Shown one piece after another: positions 11,182 to 23,267 of a stretch of DNA of 64,000 bases (within the stretch, counting starts at the first letter, position 1; every line of letters begins with the position of its first letter). The DNA comes from Cryptomeria japonica. Lineage: Eukaryota > Streptophyta > Pinopsida > Cupressales > Cupressaceae. Under the pieces are notes generated by a model. The model did not search any database and had not been told where the DNA came from. It worked only from the letters and a program-made list of their open reading frames with translations. The translations under genes were made by a program, and so were the position numbers. The stretch covers positions 511,629,873 to 511,693,872 of the forward strand of contig NC_081415.1 of the NCBI RefSeq assembly GCF_030272615.1, read 5' to 3'.

Positions 11182-14102
11182 ATGGGAAAGAACAAGCGAG
11201 GAATGATGGAACAATGAGAGGCTCAAAAGGAAAGACAAAGGCAACGTATGAAGAAATTGTGTGACATAAGAATAATGAGAGAAGAAGGTATGTCATCCTC
11301 AATATCTCAATTCAATTTACCAAATGAATATAATGCACCTAATGCAATTGAAGAAGAGACATTTAATTTACCGTTTGAACCTAATGCAATTGAAGAAGAT
11401 AGCGCATTGAATAATCAATTAAATGATGAACATATTACACCTTCTCTACTTGATGAATTGAATGTACATAATGTACTGATGTTAACACCTCCTAGAATCA
11501 TTCGTAGGAAACCAAAGTATTTAATTGACATTGATGAGAATATATTGAAGTCAATTCCCAATAAAATGAATGAACGAACTTGTAGGAGAATGGTTAAAAT
11601 AATATGGCAAATTTATTTTAATAACTTCAATCAAACCGCAAGATGTCAATTAACTATTCAAATGATTAAAAATTTGAATTTTAGAGAGACAATGAAAATT
11701 CTAGGCCTAAGATCATCTGAAAGTAACAGTGAAAGAACTATTGTGAGAAATCTATTTGATGCATATCAAGCTATTGGTTCAAAATCACGTACTAAAGATT
11801 CTAATGCTACTCAACGTGTCATTACATCAACCATAATGAGCAAGAAAATAAAAAAAGATCGTTTGATAAGTAAAACAAGAAAGTCATTAAACATTAGTAG
11901 AACAACATTAAGTAAAGCATTAAAGAGGCGGGAAAAAATAGAGGAAGCAAACAATAATTCTCTTTGGGCATTCTTGGGTAGACTACCATGCAAAGACAAG
12001 GTTGTTGTTGATGCACTAAAAACATTAATTGAAAATTTTTGGGATGACAACACAAGAGTTTCACCCAACCAAAGAGATGTTGTTAGAAGGAAAATTGGGT
12101 CTACAAATCATGAGCCACATGTCAAACACTATTTGAATATGACTCAAACTAAATTTTATGAAAGATTCCTTCAAAAGTTTCTTCAAATAAGAATTTATCA
12201 AAGATTTTTTGAAATGGCAAAACCTTTTTCTATTAAGATTAGCCATGTGCGCACGTGTTGTTGTAGGATGCATATTGAATTTTCCATGCATTATGATATT
12301 TTTCATCATAATTGTTGTAGTTTGCACACTAACAATGTTTTGTAGGAATGTAATATACAAGCACCTCCTAAGTCAGTAAGAGAATTTATTTCAAGTGTGC
12401 TATGTAATAGACATGATGCTTGCATTTATTATAAGATGTCCTGTTTGGAAGGTTCTTGTGCTATATGTGGTGGTTTGCAACATTTACCAAGATGCGTACA
12501 TTTGGAGAGCACACATGAAATTGGTACGAAACTAGTTTCTTTCAAAAAATACAAGATAGTCACATATGGAGTTAAAGATAAAAAATATTTGAAGAGATGT
12601 GAGCTAGTGAAAAATGATATATGTGTAGCTCAATTTATGAAAATGTTTCAAGAGAAACTAGTTTATGAGTACATAATGCATACACATAGAGCTCAATTGT
12701 TAGATGAGCAATTCCAATAATGTAAGGACACATTTCCTCTTGGCACCATTGTCTCAATCATTGATTTCGCTGAAAAATTATACACTACAACCTCAAAATG
12801 AAGTGCAACCCATGTATTATCACTCTACACAAGTTTCTGTTTTTGTACACATAGCATTTATGCATGCAGATGATAGCATAAAGGAGGATAGAAAAGTTGT
12901 AAGAGAGTATCACTTCTACATAAGTGATGATTGTACTCATTTATCAAAGTTTGTACAAGGATGCTTTAAATTTTTCTATGATAGTTTAAGGGAAAGGAAC
13001 ATACGATACAATCGACACTTAATATGGTCAAATAATTGCACCACATAATTCAAGAATGCAAGGATGTTTTATTGGTTGACAAGAATGCATATGACAAGCA
13101 GTGTACAATAGTTTTGGAATGTCACTGAGGCTGGACATGGTAAGGGAGAGCACGATGGTGTAGGAGCATGTGTGAAAAGAGCCCTAGTTAGGGAAGAATT
13201 GAAGTACGAAGGTGGTGCTGAGTTGATAGATGCAAAAACAATTGTGCAATGGTGTAAGTCTATGATGGCTCCAGGTAACCCAGGTATGTCAATGGTTCAT
13301 AGATATTTTTGGTTGATCACTGAATCTAACATTGAAAACTATCTAGATTGTTGTAGAGTTGTAGGATCGAGTGACATGCATTCATTTACGAGTTCAAATT
13401 CAAGTTCACTGGTAATTTATACGAGACAAATGGTATGTTTTTTCTCTTCATGCATGTATTATTTGTGGGAAGAATGTGAATCACAAGAGTGGGTTGACAA
13501 ATGGTCTTGTAGACCGTTGGTTCCCATTGATTCATATCAAATTGCCAAAGCACTACAATTGAGCCAGATGGAGACATTAGTGGATTTTTACCATGTATCT
13601 GATCTAGTGGATTCAGGTGATTTTTTAAGTTAATTTTTTTGCAAGTATTCTTTTTGGTTCATTTTATTATACATCATGCTTTATTTTTGGTATTAATTAA
13701 CACTTTATAAAATGCAGGTCATGGGTATGCAATTGTTCCAAAAGAGAAAAATGAAGAAGGAACATATTACGATTTGTGTTGTTGTGTTGAGCCTAAAAGA
13801 AAATTGACAACCACAATCATTGATGGAGAGGGTATTTAGACCCAATAGGGTTTGTTTTCATGACATGAACATGGCTTTGGAGATACCTTATCAAGAATTC
13901 TGATGTTTGGTTGTTCGAGGACTTTGTAACACACAGACATATTCTTCATTTCTCTAACCTTGTTGTTGCAACAAATACTCATTTGATGAAGTATCATGGT
14001 AGACCTCATAACAAGATTTTATGGAAAGTTCATGAATCTAACCATGAGGCAATACTTGACACAATACAGGTTAGAGCCGATCTTGAAGGCTCACTTGATT
14101 GA
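11182..14102 (+). pseudogene. DDE-type transposase-like gene, decayed
   Basis: The start is an ATG at 11182 (MGKNKRGMMEQ), followed by an in-frame TGA at 11215, and the frame then stays open to a TAG at 12343. It continues in the same frame (ECNIQAPPKSVREF) to a TAA at 12718, followed by a 1-base shift near 12770. The N-terminal half is basic. The middle has RTCCCRMHIEF and CAICGGLQHLPRC, possible metal-binding Cys clusters. The C-terminal half shows IIDFAENY (Asp codon 12762), IWSNNC (13027-13038, where Asp is expected at 13030) with FKNARMFYWL, and EAGHGKGEHDGVGACVKRAL (Glu codon 13127). This spacing looks like a DDE catalytic core. From memory, DFAENY / SDGxxxQFKN / GHGKGxxDGVGxxxKR also marks poorly named transposon proteins in animal genomes. 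An intron at 13617-13717 (GT...TGCAG) joins DLVDSG to HGYAIVPKEK. The tail reaches RADLEGSLD at 14102. No superfamily name can be given safely. Confidence 0.65.
13617..13717 (+). other. Predicted intron in the transposase-like gene
   Basis: The donor is attcag|gtga and the acceptor aatgcag|gtca. The intron is 101 bases, T-rich, and splicing keeps the frame (VDSG continues into HGYAIVPK). Its survival suggests the copy came from a DNA-level element, not a processed retrocopy. Confidence 0.6.
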
Positions 14103-14185
14103 TTCTACGATTCAAAGTAGAATGATTTTGAGAATTTTCTATAAATTGTTGACGAATTGTTCTATATTCATTTTTTGTATATATA

Positions 14186-14470
14186 AATGCCCATGAGCTG
14201 ATTTAAACAAGTTTAGGGGCATAATTTTGTATGTTTAAATGGAAATGAGATGATTTGTACATATGTACATGCCAAACCTTGTATATTAAAATGGTGATGA
14301 GCTGAATCGCACATACTGTAATGCCAAATTTTGTTTAAAAGCCCATGAGATGATTTGTATATTAAAATGGCGATGAGTTGAGTTGCACATATTGTAATGC
14401 CAAATTTTGTATAAAAGCCCATGAGATGATTTGTAAGACTTTTTTTGTATAATCAAATAGCCAAGAGCTG
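14186..14470 (+). repeat. Degenerate tandem repeat after the transposase-like gene
   Basis: Words such as gcccatgagatgatttgta, ttaaaatgg, gatgagctga and tgtaatgccaaattttgt recur three to four times at about 70-90 bases. The repeat spans the likely 3' untranslated region. Confidence 0.6.
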
Positions 14471-14739
14471 ATTTGACCACATTTAGAGGCAAATTTTTGA
14501 GTAATATGTGACAATGTTTTGTGACTTATTTGTGTGTCAATGTTTTGTGACTATGTTTTGAGTATATGTGATGTGTCCCTAGTCAATCATGAGCATTCTT
14601 GATTCTTGTATAATCATGGATAATTATTTGAGTCATTATCGGGTCATAGGGGTCATAGATTGAGATTAGATACAATTTGAGCAAAAATTGTTATTGTTGT
14701 CAAAAAAGTTGTCAAGCAACTTCTACATTGCATCAGTAG

Positions 14740-17400
14740 GGTATGACACTGTACATTACGATTCTTTGGGATGCATGACAAGGGCATGCCTATTGTAAAA
14801 TTTCCCACCCGGACACGCTCGTGATGTCAATTTGTGCACATGATGAACTGAATCAATTCTAGCCAATCCTGCAACTTTGCATTGCATGCAATTGATGACT
14901 TTTGCAGCAGGTGAAAAAACACTACCAATCAAAAATGGCTCCGAGTCATCAAAAACCAAGAGAGGAAATTTTAGAGGAGCTTCACATGACCCCATGGGTT
15001 CAAATGGATTGACCATATATGTCCTAGATTGGAAGAAACAATCTATCAAAATTTGATAATTTTTTGGACTCAGGGCACTCAAGAGATCGCATCGGTATGG
15101 TATGAATCTTGACATTTTGGTGCTTTGGGATGCATGATAGGGGCATGCCTAGTGTAAAACTTCCCACCCAGATGTGCTCGTGACATCGATTTGTGCACAT
15201 GATGAACCGAATCAATTCTAGCCAATCTGGCAACTTTGCATTGCATGCAACTGACGGTTTTTGCAATAGGCAGAAAAATGCTACCAATCAAAAATTGCTC
15301 TAAGTCATCAAAAACTAAGAGAGAACATTATAAAGGAGCGTCACGCGACCCCAAGGGTTCAAATAGATTGACCATATGTGTTCTAGATTGGAAGAAACAG
15401 TCCATCAAAATTTGATAATTTTTTGGACTCAAGTCACTTGAGAGATCACACTGATACGGTATTCTCGATGTTTTGGTGCTTTGGGATGCATAATAGGGGC
15501 ATGCCTAGTGTAAACCTACCCACCTGGACATGCTCATGATGTCAGTTTGTGCACATGATGAACCGAATCAATTTTAGCCAATCTAGCAACTTTGCATTGC
15601 ATGCAACTGACGATTTTTGCAGGAGGCAAAAAATGCTACCAATTGAAAATGGCTCCTAGTCATCAAAAACTGAGAGAGGACATTGTAGAGGAGCCTCACA
15701 TGACCCCATAGGTTGAAAAGGATTGACCATATGTGTCCTAGATTGGAAGACATAGTCCATCAAAATTTGACATTTTTTTGGACTCAAGGCACTTGAGAGA
15801 TCGCACTGATACAGTATGACTCTCAATGTTTCAATGCTTTGGGATACATGACAGGGGCATGCCTACTATCTAGCATAAAACTACCCACCCAAATGTGCTC
15901 ACGATGTTGGTTTGTGCACACGATGAACTGAATCAGTTCTAGCCAATCTAAAAACTTTGCATTGCATGCAACTGACAGTTTTTGCAGCAGGCGAAAAAAT
16001 TTTACCAATAAAAAATGGCTCCGATTCATCAAAAACCAAGATAGGCCATTGTAGAGGATCCTAGTGCAACCCCACAGGTTCAAATGGATCAACCATATAT
16101 GTCCTGGATTTGAAGAAATAGTCCATCAAGTTTTGACAATTTTTTGGACATAGGACACTTAAGAGATCGCACCGGTATAGTATGATTCTCAACGTTTGAA
16201 TACTTTGGGATCTATGATAGGGGCATGCCTAGCATAAAACTACCCACCTGGACATACTCACAATGTCAGTTTGTGTACACGACAAACCGAATCAATTTTA
16301 ACCAATCTGGCAACTTTGCATTACATACAATTGATGGTTTTTGTAGCAGGTGAAAAAATTTTACCAATCAAAAATGGCTTCGAGTCATCAAAAACTAAGA
16401 TAGGAAATTGTAGAGGAGCCTCACACAACCCCACAGGTTCAAATGGGTCAACCATACATGTCCTAGATTTGAAGAAACCATCTGTCAAGTTTTGACAATT
16501 TTTTGGACTCAGGGCACTTGAGAGATCGCACCAGTATGGTATGACTCAATGTTTCAGTGCTTTGGGATGCACAACAGGGGCATGCCTAGTGTAAACCTAC
16601 CCACTTGGACATGCTCATGATGTTAGTTTGTTCACATGATGAATTGAATCAATTCTAGCCATTCTAGCAACTTTGCATTGTATGCAACTGATGGTTTTTG
16701 TAGCAAGCGAAAAAATGCCACCAAACGAAAATGGCTCTGACTCCTCAAAAACTGATACAGGCCATTGTAGAGGAGCCTCAAGAAACCCTATAGGTTGAAA
16801 TAGATCAACCATATGTGTCCTAGATTTGAAGAAATAGTCTGTCAAGTTTTGATAATTTTTTGGACTCAAGGCACTTGAGAGATCGCACCGATACGGTATG
16901 ACTCTCGACATTCTGACGCACGACAGAGGCATGCCTAGTGTAAACCTACCCACATTGGGATGCATGATAGAGGCATGCCTAGTGTAAACCTACCCACTTG
17001 GACATGCTCACGATGTTAGTTTGTGCACACGATGAACCAAATCAATTCTAGCCAATCTAGCAACTTTGCATTACATGCAATTGACAGTTTTTGCAACAGG
17101 CAAAAAATGCTACCAATCAAAAATGGCTCTGACTCATCAAAAACCATGATAGACCATTGTAGAGGAGCCTCATGCGACCCCATGGGTTCAAAAAGATCAA
17201 CCATATGTGTCTTGGATTTGAAGAAATAGTTTGTCAAGTTTTGACAATTTTTTGGACTCAGGGCACTTGAGAGATCGCACTGGTATGGTATAACTCTCGA
17301 TGTTTTGATGCTTTGGGTTGCACGACAGGGGCATGCCTAGCATAAACCTACCCACCCAGATGTGCTCGCCATATCAGTTTTTGCACATGAAGAACACAAT
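14740..17400. repeat. Tandem array of ~360-bp units (about 7 copies)
   Basis: Landmark words recur in order in every unit: ggggcatgcct (near 14783, 15138, 15496, 15855, 16226, 16577, 16972, 17328), caactttgcattgcatgcaa, tggctc..catcaaaaac, and attttttggactca followed by agagatcgca (near 15055, 15415, 15770, 16137, 16493, 16855, 17244). Intervals are about 350-370 bases, with one longer step near 16929-16972 where the gggatgcat/gcatgcct part is duplicated. On the minus strand the units share a recurring frame (EAPL, SEPFLIGS, CNAK, ARIDSVHHVHK) that is open across individual units but broken between them. Confidence 0.9.
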
Positions 17401-17440
17401 TTGACCATTGCGAGCGTGAGGGTGCTCTCATACCAAACAC

Positions 17441-17695
17441 ATATTGTTGTTTATATTCATATTGTTGATTACATATGCAAATAGTCATTTAAATTTATAA
17501 AAGGGCAGCCACCAAATACAACGAATACACAATAATGAATTGAATAAAAGGAGTTTTGTAGGGTTAATTCAACATTTTAGAAATGTTATCAAATCATATT
17601 CCACAATTGCAATGTTTAATATCATATATTTTTGTTGTTTATATTCATATTGTTGATTACATATGCAAATATTCATTTAAATTTATAAAAGGAAA
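17441..17695. repeat. Two direct copies of a ~60-bp AT-rich segment
   Basis: The stretch ttgttgtttatattcatatt followed by gttgattacatatgcaaat and tcatttaaatttataaaagg occurs near 17446 and again near 17633, about 190 bases apart. Both copies lie between the tandem array and the 3' end of the minus-strand gene. Confidence 0.75.
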
Positions 17696-17911
17696 ACCAC
17701 AAAATACAATGAATATAAAATAATGAATTCAATACACATTTATTGGATCGAATATCGATATTTATATATATAAAAAAAGGCATGTCTACCAAGTCAATAC
17801 AAGTATTACAAAAATGTGGCATATGCCATGTCCAAATCGATATACAATAAAAATGTAGAATATATCTACATGTATTGCTCATTCTATGACCAAAACTAAC
17901 ACTATATGATC

Positions 17912-20534
17912 CTAAACTTGTGGTGGATCATCAAAATCAAGCCTCTTCGATGCAGTATGCAGCTCTATAGATGGATGCAAAACCACAATTCAAAAGCCAA
18001 GTTACAATTCTTTTGTAAAAAATAGTTCACAGTTAACAACATAACTATGCATTTAACTTTAATTCCTTTGCAATTGAAATGTAGATTACCTCATTGGCTA
18101 ATCTAGGAGATAATGTCTTCGCTCTCCTCTCCTTCTCACTCTTAGGAGTTTTCTTGAAGACATACTTAAATGGATCCACATTATGGCCGTACCGCGAAGG
18201 GGTCTATTGTAGATTAAATGTACAATTAATATAATGTACTAACATAAATATATCAAAAACACTTAAAAACTATAATATAGAGAACAATGACGTACATGTG
18301 CCTGAGATGCTTTTCCAATGGATTGAGGATGGCTCACCATCGATGTAGAAACTGTCGCTATTACCTATATAAAAAATGTTCAAAGATTAAATACAATTAA
18401 TATAATGATAAGCATTGAAGGTTAAAAACAATTAATTTTACATATCAAACAAAACTGTACCAGATCCTGAGATGCTTCTCCAGTGCAAGGAGGAGAGTTT
18501 GCCATTGATGAAATAGGTATGGATATTTCCTATATGAAAAAATTATAAGATTATAATATATCACAAGTTCACATGTATGCACACATATAATCAGGAAATA
18601 AAGAAAATAAAGAAAAGATAAATACCTCTGCCCTCTCTTGATCCATGAGCAAATCAGGTTCATTCAACAAATCCACATAGCTTAATGGTCATTGTACATG
18701 TAAAATAGATAAAAAACACTAATCAATCTACAAACCCCAACTAATACTTGATTTCAACATTTTCAAACAATTGTACAACTAAAAATGTGTTCAATTACCT
18801 TCTTCCTACGTTTTGGCATCTTCGAGGAATCCTTTTTCTTAGGATGAGCCCTAGATGCGCAGGGGGTACTCTAAAAAAACAAAATTAACATGAGATATTA
18901 GTATAGATAATAAATTAAACATAATTTTAAAAATCTAAAATGAAATGACTTGCATATTCCATCAAAACAATACATAAAAAGGGTTGTACAAAATATGATA
19001 CCGTATAGCCTTGTAGGCCAAAATCGATTGCTGAGAATGTGATGTCATCAATCTGGGATATTTCGTCCCCTATCAACACCTAAAAACCAGAAATTGGATC
19101 ATGCATTAAAGATAGTTAGTATATATTGTATTTTTTTGAATTCAAAGTGTACTATTCTATTTTAACATGTTACAAAATTTATATCTTGGGCATCGAAGTT
19201 GTAACTATAGTAATCAGGGGAGGAGTATGGGATACCGCTGCTGCATCCTAAAATGCATATTATTTGTCTCAATTTAAATCGATGTATAAATGAAAATTCA
19301 TTTATGTAATTACAAGTTTAAAGTGACTAATAAATAAAATGCTATGAACTCAAATCAACACACTTGTGTTTTTGGCTCATGGGCAAACACCATGTCCATC
19401 AACTCATCTGTCAACGCAAAATCCTTAACCGTGTGGGCCTGACATCTACTCCCACAAATCATGCACATATGAGATGAGGATCCATCTACACCAGCTGCAT
19501 CATCTACCCCTGAGAATATCCCCAAGCGAATGACACACATATGCTGGATGAGCTCTCTGTCGCCACCTAATAGCTCATCATCCAAAACAATAGGGTGTGC
19601 TAATGATGTCTCATGCTGGATGATGGCACCAGTCAATTTTGTGGCTGCTTGAAGAGTTTATAGCTCCATTGACTCTTTCAGCTCTACTAGGATAACCTGA
19701 TGCACCTTGGGTTTGGGTGCTAGGGGGCAATGACTCTCCACAGGTAATCACCTATAGGCTTCAGGTCTATCTTGGGCAGAGCCACCACTTGTACCATGGA
19801 ACTCTCTCATGTCAAAATAGTTTGGGCACACACTGAGCACAAACTCACAATATACTTTTCTCAAAAAATATAATGGCACTTCATAATTATTACAAGGTGG
19901 ATCATCAAAGACCATCCACCACCTCTGCCAAAAAATATTCTTCATCTGCACATTGGTCACCAATGTATGGGAAACCTCTTTGCATTAGGAGGTAATGACT
20001 GACTAGCTTTGGGATCAATGAAAAAGGCACATATTTGTTGTTTACTAATATTTTTGTTTTTACTCCATCGTATGGTAGCCCATCGGCATAGAATTGATGA
20101 CACCTATCCCTAAAGCTTCCCCATTTGGTAATTTGTGTGGAAACAGCTATGGAACCACTAGCTAATGTTTCTAGACTAGTGGTGAGGGATTGATGATGCT
20201 CAAGTTCAGAAGTTTTCAATTTAACAATTAGTCTATTGATTTTAGACATATTTTGTCCTAACTGATTAATTAATTGCTCCTGTGTTTTGGGTGTGCAGTT
20301 AAAAGGAGGAATTGGGAGTTGTTCTTGTTTGTTTTCAAGAGGTCCATTTGGTTGTTCTTGTGGGTTTTTAGGAGGTGCCAATGGTTGTTCTTGTTCTGGA
20401 TTAGAAGAATCTAGTTTTTGAAACAAAAAATGAAAAAACCTAATCAAAATTAATGAAATTAAATTCAAAATGTAAAATAAATTGAACAAACAGGAAAGAA
20501 AGACAAAAATAAACAAAAACTAACCTTGATTCAT
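17912..20534 (-). pseudogene. Multi-exon gene, unknown function, partly decayed
   Basis: I assembled exons by GT/AG sites and frame. Exon 1 holds MNQ (20534-20525). The others, in plus coordinates, are: 2, 20410-19364; 3, from 19247 (DAAAVSHTPP; its donor is not clear); 4, 19079-19002; 5, 18870-18799 (PKKKDSSKMPKRRKK, nuclear-signal-like); 6, 18680-18626; 7, 18529-18461; 8, 18364-18296; 9, 18203-18090; 10, 17962-17912, ending DFDDPPQV and stop. Exons 4, 5, 7, 8, 9 and 10 are whole codon multiples. Exons 7 and 8 are both 69 bases and encode similar peptides (TGEASQDL and IGKASQAH), so one looks like a duplicate. Exon 2 has a Gln/Pro-rich start, then NMSKINRLIVKLKTSE and WQRWWMVFDDPPCNNYEVP. 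It is broken by one frameshift near 19980 and two in-frame stops. Exon 6 is one base out. I do not recognise the protein. A second transposon protein is my reading; a host gene fragment is the alternative. Confidence 0.5.
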
Positions 20535-20614
20535 AGCTTGGAGGACAAATTTAGCACCTTGTTCATCGGAGTAAATGAGACCCAATTTTTTTTTAAAAAC
20601 TTTTTTTATCAGGC

Positions 20615-20825
20615 ACTGCATACACGGTTATATTTGGATTATTAGCTCGCACATGCTCATTTTCCTATGAGAAGCATGTACGCACTCATTTTCTGAGGTG
20701 TAGCATGTACGCACTCATTTTCCTAAAAGTAGCATGTATGCACTATCCTCTCTAGGCTTGGGAAGAACAAACCTAAGCGTGAACATGAGAATTTCAAATT
20801 TTAAAACCACGCATGTGCTACTTGT
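20615..20825. repeat. Right flank repeats (GCATGTACGC-like)
   Basis: Related words occur at 20615 (actgcatacacggtta), 20644 (agctcgcacatgctca), 20673 and 20702 (agcatgtacgcactca, twice), 20731 (agcatgtatgcactat) and about 20807 (accacgcatgtgctac). The 20615 word matches the left-flank word at 10849 in the same orientation. The core is nearly palindromic, so orientation alone is a weak guide. Confidence 0.55.
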
Positions 20826-23262
20826 TTTTCCATGTTTTTTTTGGGTGGTGTCCACTTTTCTGACCACCATCTTTGTGCACATACCCAACAATGGGAGATT
20901 TATTACAATCATACACAGTCCTATCATAGTCCCCATAAAACTAATAATACAGGAGACAAAGGAATAATATAATCTCAAGATAATGACATCTTCAGGTCTA
21001 ATGGTAGCAAAACATCTTTGTGGCAATGTAGGCATGAAGACCAATCCCACTATTATAGATAGTGAATGTAGCAAATGATAGCCCATTATACAAAGAATAT
21101 TCAAAATAACAAGCATGACAATGTGGATAATGCATCATACAATGGAATAGTACAATCCCAAAATGACAATAAATAGAGTATCTGATGTGTTCAACACAGA
21201 GCATAGATAAAAAACAAAGCTTTCCATATCACAATTTAAGTACATAATTATACATCTTTAAAGAAGTCACAGTCACATAACTTGAGATAGGTTTCAAAGG
21301 AAATTAATCAAAGGTCTTTAGAGAATTAATATTGAAGAATGAGATGTATCTTGAGTAGCTTTACCAAATGACAAAAAGTAGATCCATATTCCTGAAGACA
21401 TTCTAGCAACATTAATGAGTTTATCATAGTAAATAATTAAGCAACATCACAATGCCCTCATGAATTTGTCATAGATGAAATTAGAGATTATTGTAGCCAT
21501 GAATAAAATAAATTAGAGTAGTATTCAACATTGTTGTTAAGGGAAAACTTTTTATCAATACATAGGAGTAGTTATGACAGTGCAAATCAACTTCATAGAA
21601 ACAGTCACAAATATTGTGATATATAGTCTTTACTCATATTTTATAGAGATACTCATCTTTATTAAATGGCAAAGCATACCAATGCCTAAGACAATGAAGG
21701 CACCTTCAAAAACATATTCAAAGACAGTCATGAAGAGATAAAGACTCTAGAGACCTATTAGAGTGGTATATTAGAGAAATAATAAGCCAAACACATTGTA
21801 CAATAGTCTTAGTCACTTTGAGCCTACAAAAACACAAAGCACAATCACCTCCTAAGCATATTATAGTATGTAAAGAAACCTTCACCATCAATATTACCAT
21901 AAATGATAATCACCATCAGAGATGGGAGTTTGTTAGTTATATGCACAATCCTACAAAGATAAAAATCAGATATAAGCCTTGCCAATGATAAAGGAAAATC
22001 AAGACTATCACAAAGGGTTAAAGGACTAATAAAATATTGTGAGCAACAAATAGTATACCCGTGAAGAAATTCCAAGAATTTGATAGTCCCAGCTGTTGCA
22101 ATTCATTAGTGAGAATGGTTATAACAATACATTATCGATTTAAGGTAATAGTCATTTCATGATTGGAACCGATGCAGGTAAAACCCTATATCTTCAGATG
22201 CACCATATAACTAATAGTGCCATTCATGTCACAATAGAAACAAAGGAAGTAGTGTACAAGCATGAAACAAACCAAAATTCATGTCTATCATGGTAGCTTT
22301 GAAAGAAGAATTTAAGATAGTTTTATACAAGAACAAATACTTAGAAATATGCTATAGTATTGAAGAAAGCAATATTGGTAGCTATTGAGTAATCTCAATG
22401 ATCATACACAACCAAAACAAGCATGAACATTATCAAGTGTCAAGGAAACTAAAAAATCCAAATCATTATTGATTTGTATGTCTTAATGTTTACAAAAGCA
22501 TTAATACCCGATACATAATTATTTATGGTACTCACTGTCAAGAGGGATAAAGAGAAGTTTCAGTATTGCTATAAGATAGTTAATACAAAATGCCATCATG
22601 ACATTACATTTGCACTCATGAAGTAACCATTGCCACAACCATTTTATGAGGAGAAGAAAACATCACGATTGATAAGAAGCTTGAGAATGATGATCAATAC
22701 TTGTTATCATCAAACACAGTGAATGCTAGTACAAGAATTGATGTTGAAGAATACAACATAGAGAGCCATGAAAAGATACAAGAGTAAAATGATAATCATT
22801 ATAGTGAATGGTCTTCACCAATGCCAATACCATAAATGGATATATCATTGTCAAAGAACAAGTTACTGATCTGAAAAACCTATTCAAGTATATAACATCA
22901 CTCTTTTGGTTAAACAAATTTACATTGAGCATTGGTACTCTTAAGGTCAAAACAAACAACCACTAATGATGAAGAAGCCTTTTCAAGAAAAAACAAAGAT
23001 GATAGTTATGGGCATTAAGGCACATGAGGGTTCATCTTGATAGCACATGAGGGATCATTTTGATATTTATCTATGGAGGAGTCATGTTTATGATAGAAAT
23101 ATGCCTAAGGAATACAAGTCACATAGTTGTTACAATAATTATGACAAGGTACAAAAATAAATAGAAGTCATGCCAAAGAAATATAAAAGACAGTGAAAGC
23201 ACCAAGTTGAATGCAAAAGAACAATATTCACATGCTTCACTATCAAAAGTGGTTTTAAAGAA
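20826..23262. other. AT-rich non-coding stretch
   Basis: No gene, LTR pair or tandem structure was recognised. Many small words (atgatag, tcataa, atcacc) recur loosely. This sequence was continuous with 33754 onward before the large element at 23268 inserted. Confidence 0.5.
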
Positions 23263-23267
23263 GATAA

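Larger units (their letters stand above)
10609..20825. mobile_element. Candidate two-gene DNA transposon
   Basis: I group these parts into one element: a transposase-like gene on plus, a spliced gene on minus in convergent orientation, a tandem array between them, and GCATGTACGC-like repeats clustered in both flanks. No retroviral domain, LTR pair or poly(A) tail is seen in the block. The exact termini and target duplication could not be fixed, so the limits given are simply the outermost flank repeats. An alternative is a chance neighbourhood of two unrelated genes and a satellite. Confidence 0.5.

Noticed and set aside
12310-12345. Intron at the TAG around 12343 in the transposase-like gene
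   Set aside because: The implied intron would be under 45 bases, shorter than plant introns, and the frame continues through the stop.
14740-17400. CRISPR-like array
   Set aside because: Units are about 360 bases with no short repeat/unique spacer pattern, and the context is plant transposon DNA.
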